Assembly (NCBI RefSeq): GCF_015687175.1
Contig: NZ_JADPQG010000003.1
Location: 124,001-188,000, forward strand
DNA length: 64,000 bases
From: Reinekea sp. G2M2-21
GTDB lineage: Bacteria > Pseudomonadota > Gammaproteobacteria > Pseudomonadales > Natronospirillaceae
Direction of reading: 5' to 3'
A program made the position numbers and the translations under genes. Of this stretch, positions 62,152-64,000 are shown in pieces. Within the stretch, counting starts at the first letter, position 1. Every line of letters begins with the position of its first letter. Under the pieces are notes generated by a model. That model saw nothing but the letters and a program-made list of their open reading frames with translations. It did no database searches and was not told the DNA's origin.

Positions 62152-64000
62152 TTATTGCGAATAGGTACGTCTTGTTTTTTGAACTTCATACCTTTCTGTT
62201 GCGAACCCGACGACCGAAGTATCGCCGTCAAATACGCGGCGAACCCGGAATAGCCGCAACAAAAGCAAGCCAATGAAGAGTGGAAATAAAAATGTGATTG
62301 CCCCTGCTTTTGGCAGTGCATCACGGGACATGGTTTTTTGCTGTTGGAACGTTCGTCCATTCTCGGTTAATGATAGAGTCACGGTAATTTGCTGCACGTC
62401 TTTTCCGATGGAATCGACGTCGTATTTATGCTCATGCGTGGCTTTAAATTCAGTGAACTCCTGATGATTTCCATCACCATAATCCCAACGCCAATGCGCG
62501 CTTTCACTATACTTTTCGCTGATGTTGGTAAAGGTCACCGTCGCGGTCTTTTTATTTACACTAAATTCAAAGTCCGGTTCAGGGTTCTTTGCAGGCACGT
62601 CGACAGTCTGCTGCTTCTGGAAGACAACTTGCTCCGTGGTAATCAATTGCAACTCAACGGTGACCGGGCCAAAGCTCGCCAGTTCTAGCACCGAATTCTG
62701 TTCATTGGAGAATACGGCCCAGTCTGCGGAATCTTTCTGATAGCGCCAAACCCATTGGGCACCCTCTGGAATGGCTTCGCTGGTGTTGCTCAGTGTGACC
62801 GAGTAGGTGCCAGGTGTCACAGTTGCCGTGAAATTGGCTTCCGGCACGCGAACCAACGTGACTGTATAGTCTTCATACTCGCCCAGTGCATCGCCGAGAC
62901 AGGGGTCGGTCTGGAAACTCCAGTTTCGGACCAGTCGCAACCGGGTCTGTTTGCCTTCGACCGCCAGCGAGCGATCCACGTCGACGGTTACGCTTTTTTC
63001 TGAGGTGATTTTACTGAGGTCAAATAACACTTCGCTGGTCTTATCAAATCGATGGTCTCCGTTGAAGTCGACATAGGCGGACCAATAGGAGGATTCGCTA
63101 TTGTTCGGTGTCACCACAAACGAGTTTTCGGCATTTAAATACAAAGGCAGCGGCGGTTGGGCCGTATGGTCACCGTAACCATCAGGGTCTGCGCCGGTTT
63201 CGGCGTAACGCGCGCCGTTCAAGCCGAACTGTTGAATATAGTCAGCCCCGTTATTGCTACGGGCGGGCAAACAAAATCGGCTACCGAGGAAAATATTGCG
63301 TTGGTATTCGTCACTCGCGTCACCGCCAGTTGCCGTCAAACGCACATCGATGTTCGTCTCATTCTCGGCGACGTCAACAATAACCTTGTCGGTCAACAAT
63401 TGGGTTTGTGCAAAGGGCTCGGTTTGTCCACGGGCAAACCATTGGAACTGATAGCCTTCAGGTCCCGGTATTGAACTGGCGTTTAGCAACTGCACATCGT
63501 CGAAATAGGGTTCTGCATCGAACAGGGCGATCAAGGCGGTTGAATCGGTGGCAAAAACATCCGCCTTGGCAAAGGCAAGTATCAATGCGCGGCGAATATT
63601 GGCAGATGTCCAGGTTGGCGCCAGTTCCGTATTGTTGGCGCGAAAGGTGTCGACCGAATCAACAAGGCATTGCGCTGCCGTCGGGTAGAGGGTGGCGGGA
63701 ACCCAGCAATCGGTCGCCGCGGTTATCCACAGATCGAACCCTATGATCGGGTTCCAGCCCGCATTCTCGGTAATCAGATGGAAAAAGGCCTTGTTCAATG
63801 GGCCCGCCTGATGGTGCCCTTTTACTGTAACGTTCCAGTCTTTAACAGAACTGATGGATTTGCCATCCAATTCTGGGTTCTCGAAATAGCGAGCAGCGTC
63901 TTCCAACGTTGGCTTGAACGTTTCGGCAGCGTATTTCCAATCGTTCTCGGCGCCTTCCATCTGTGCAATGGCGTATTCCGTCGCTTCACCCGCTATATCG
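62152..64000 (-). CDS. M4-type metallopeptidase, C-terminal part (cut by window edge)
   Basis: The frame runs off the right edge, with the start beyond base 64000. The residues seen begin with DIAGEATEYAIAQ, which follows the zinc-ligand glutamate region of the neighbouring M4 peptidase, then GHHQAGPLNKAFFHLI, a GEVED domain (VDFNGDHRFDK ... GEYEDYTVTLV), two PKD-like domains (YSVTLSNTSEA and ATVTFTNISEKYSESAHWRWDYGDG) and a C-terminal hydrophobic segment (AITFLFPLFIGLLLLRLF) followed by a basic patch and 35 more residues. The last part may anchor the protein in the membrane. HELxH itself lies outside the window. It is similar to, but not the same as, the neighbouring gene. Confidence 0.85.
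   Translation of the reverse strand, partial: DIAGEATEYAIAQMEGAENDWKYAAETFKPTLEDAARYFENPELDGKSISSVKDWNVTVKGHHQAGPLNKAFFHLITENAGWNPIIGFDLWITAATDCWVPATLYPTAAQCLVDSVDTFRANNTELAPTWTSANIRRALILAFAKADVFATDSTALIALFDAEPYFDDVQLLNASSIPGPEGYQFQWFARGQTEPFAQTQLLTDKVIVDVAENETNIDVRLTATGGDASDEYQRNIFLGSRFCLPARSNNGADYIQQFGLNGARYAETGADPDGYGDHTAQPPLPLYLNAENSFVVTPNNSESSYWSAYVDFNGDHRFDKTSEVLFDLSKITSEKSVTVDVDRSLAVEGKQTRLRLVRNWSFQTDPCLGDALGEYEDYTVTLVRVPEANFTATVTPGTYSVTLSNTSEAIPEGAQWVWRYQKDSADWAVFSNEQNSVLELASFGPVTVELQLITTEQVVFQKQQTVDVPAKNPEPDFEFSVNKKTATVTFTNISEKYSESAHWRWDYGDGNHQEFTEFKATHEHKYDVDSIGKDVQQITVTLSLTENGRTFQQQKTMSRDALPKAGAITFLFPLFIGLLLLRLFRVRRVFDGDTSVVGFATERYEVQKTRRTYSQ

Overview
The window looks like chromosomal DNA of a free-living, probably marine or particle-associated gammaproteobacterium. 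The grounds are mid-range base composition, an OmpLA-type outer-membrane phospholipase, membrane and soluble AraC regulators, lipobox proteins, and many Sec-exported modular hydrolases (CBM2-GH5 cellulase, M14 and M4 peptidases, GEVED domains). This placement is inference from gene content; no rRNA or marker gene is present.

Region 1 (1-20.1 kb, minus strand) is a nearly complete extracellular contractile injection system (eCIS, the Afp/PVC/MAC family). In transcription order it holds: DUF4255 cap, a 329-aa protein, one sheath, two tube proteins, DUF5908, LysM, VgrG-like spike, PAAR tip, gp25, J-like baseplate, a fibre-like protein, a second large baseplate protein, the tape measure, and an AAA+ ATPase cut by the window edge. 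Start/stop overlaps through the baseplate part indicate one operon. A long stem-loop between the two tube genes may set expression levels.

Region 2 (20.6-27.9 kb) holds the probable cargo. A short DUF4157 protein, a 403-aa protein of unknown fold and a 308-aa protein with HESLH and a C-terminal glycine zipper share an N-terminal F-x-(D/S)-(N/K)-R...Q...S patch of the kind seen at the front of eCIS effectors. A methyltransferase sits between the last two. A secreted M14 carboxypeptidase with GEVED and P domains points the other way.

Region 3 (28-37 kb) is more ordinary: a retropepsin-PDZ protein, an AraC regulator divergent from a fatty acid hydroxylase, a membrane-tethered AraC regulator, and a pair of large lipoproteins.

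Region 4 (37-51.6 kb) is patchy and AT-richer, with signs of transfer. It contains a class 3 lipase / HU / phospholipase A set, a RadC-like protein without its metal-binding HxH, a SUFU protein, a GNAT enzyme, a 271-bp MITE-like element, the cellulase, a chimeric gene wreck, a LpxL-like acyltransferase divergent from a LysR regulator, and a repeat-bearing intergenic region.

Region 5 (51.6-64 kb, minus strand) is a cluster of seven exported proteins: three related MACPF-like (pore-former-like) proteins, a GEVED protein, a Hint-domain protein, and two M4 metallopeptidases, the last running off the window. It reads as a secreted pore-former/protease system and, with the eCIS cargo operon, is the most likely source of new biology here.
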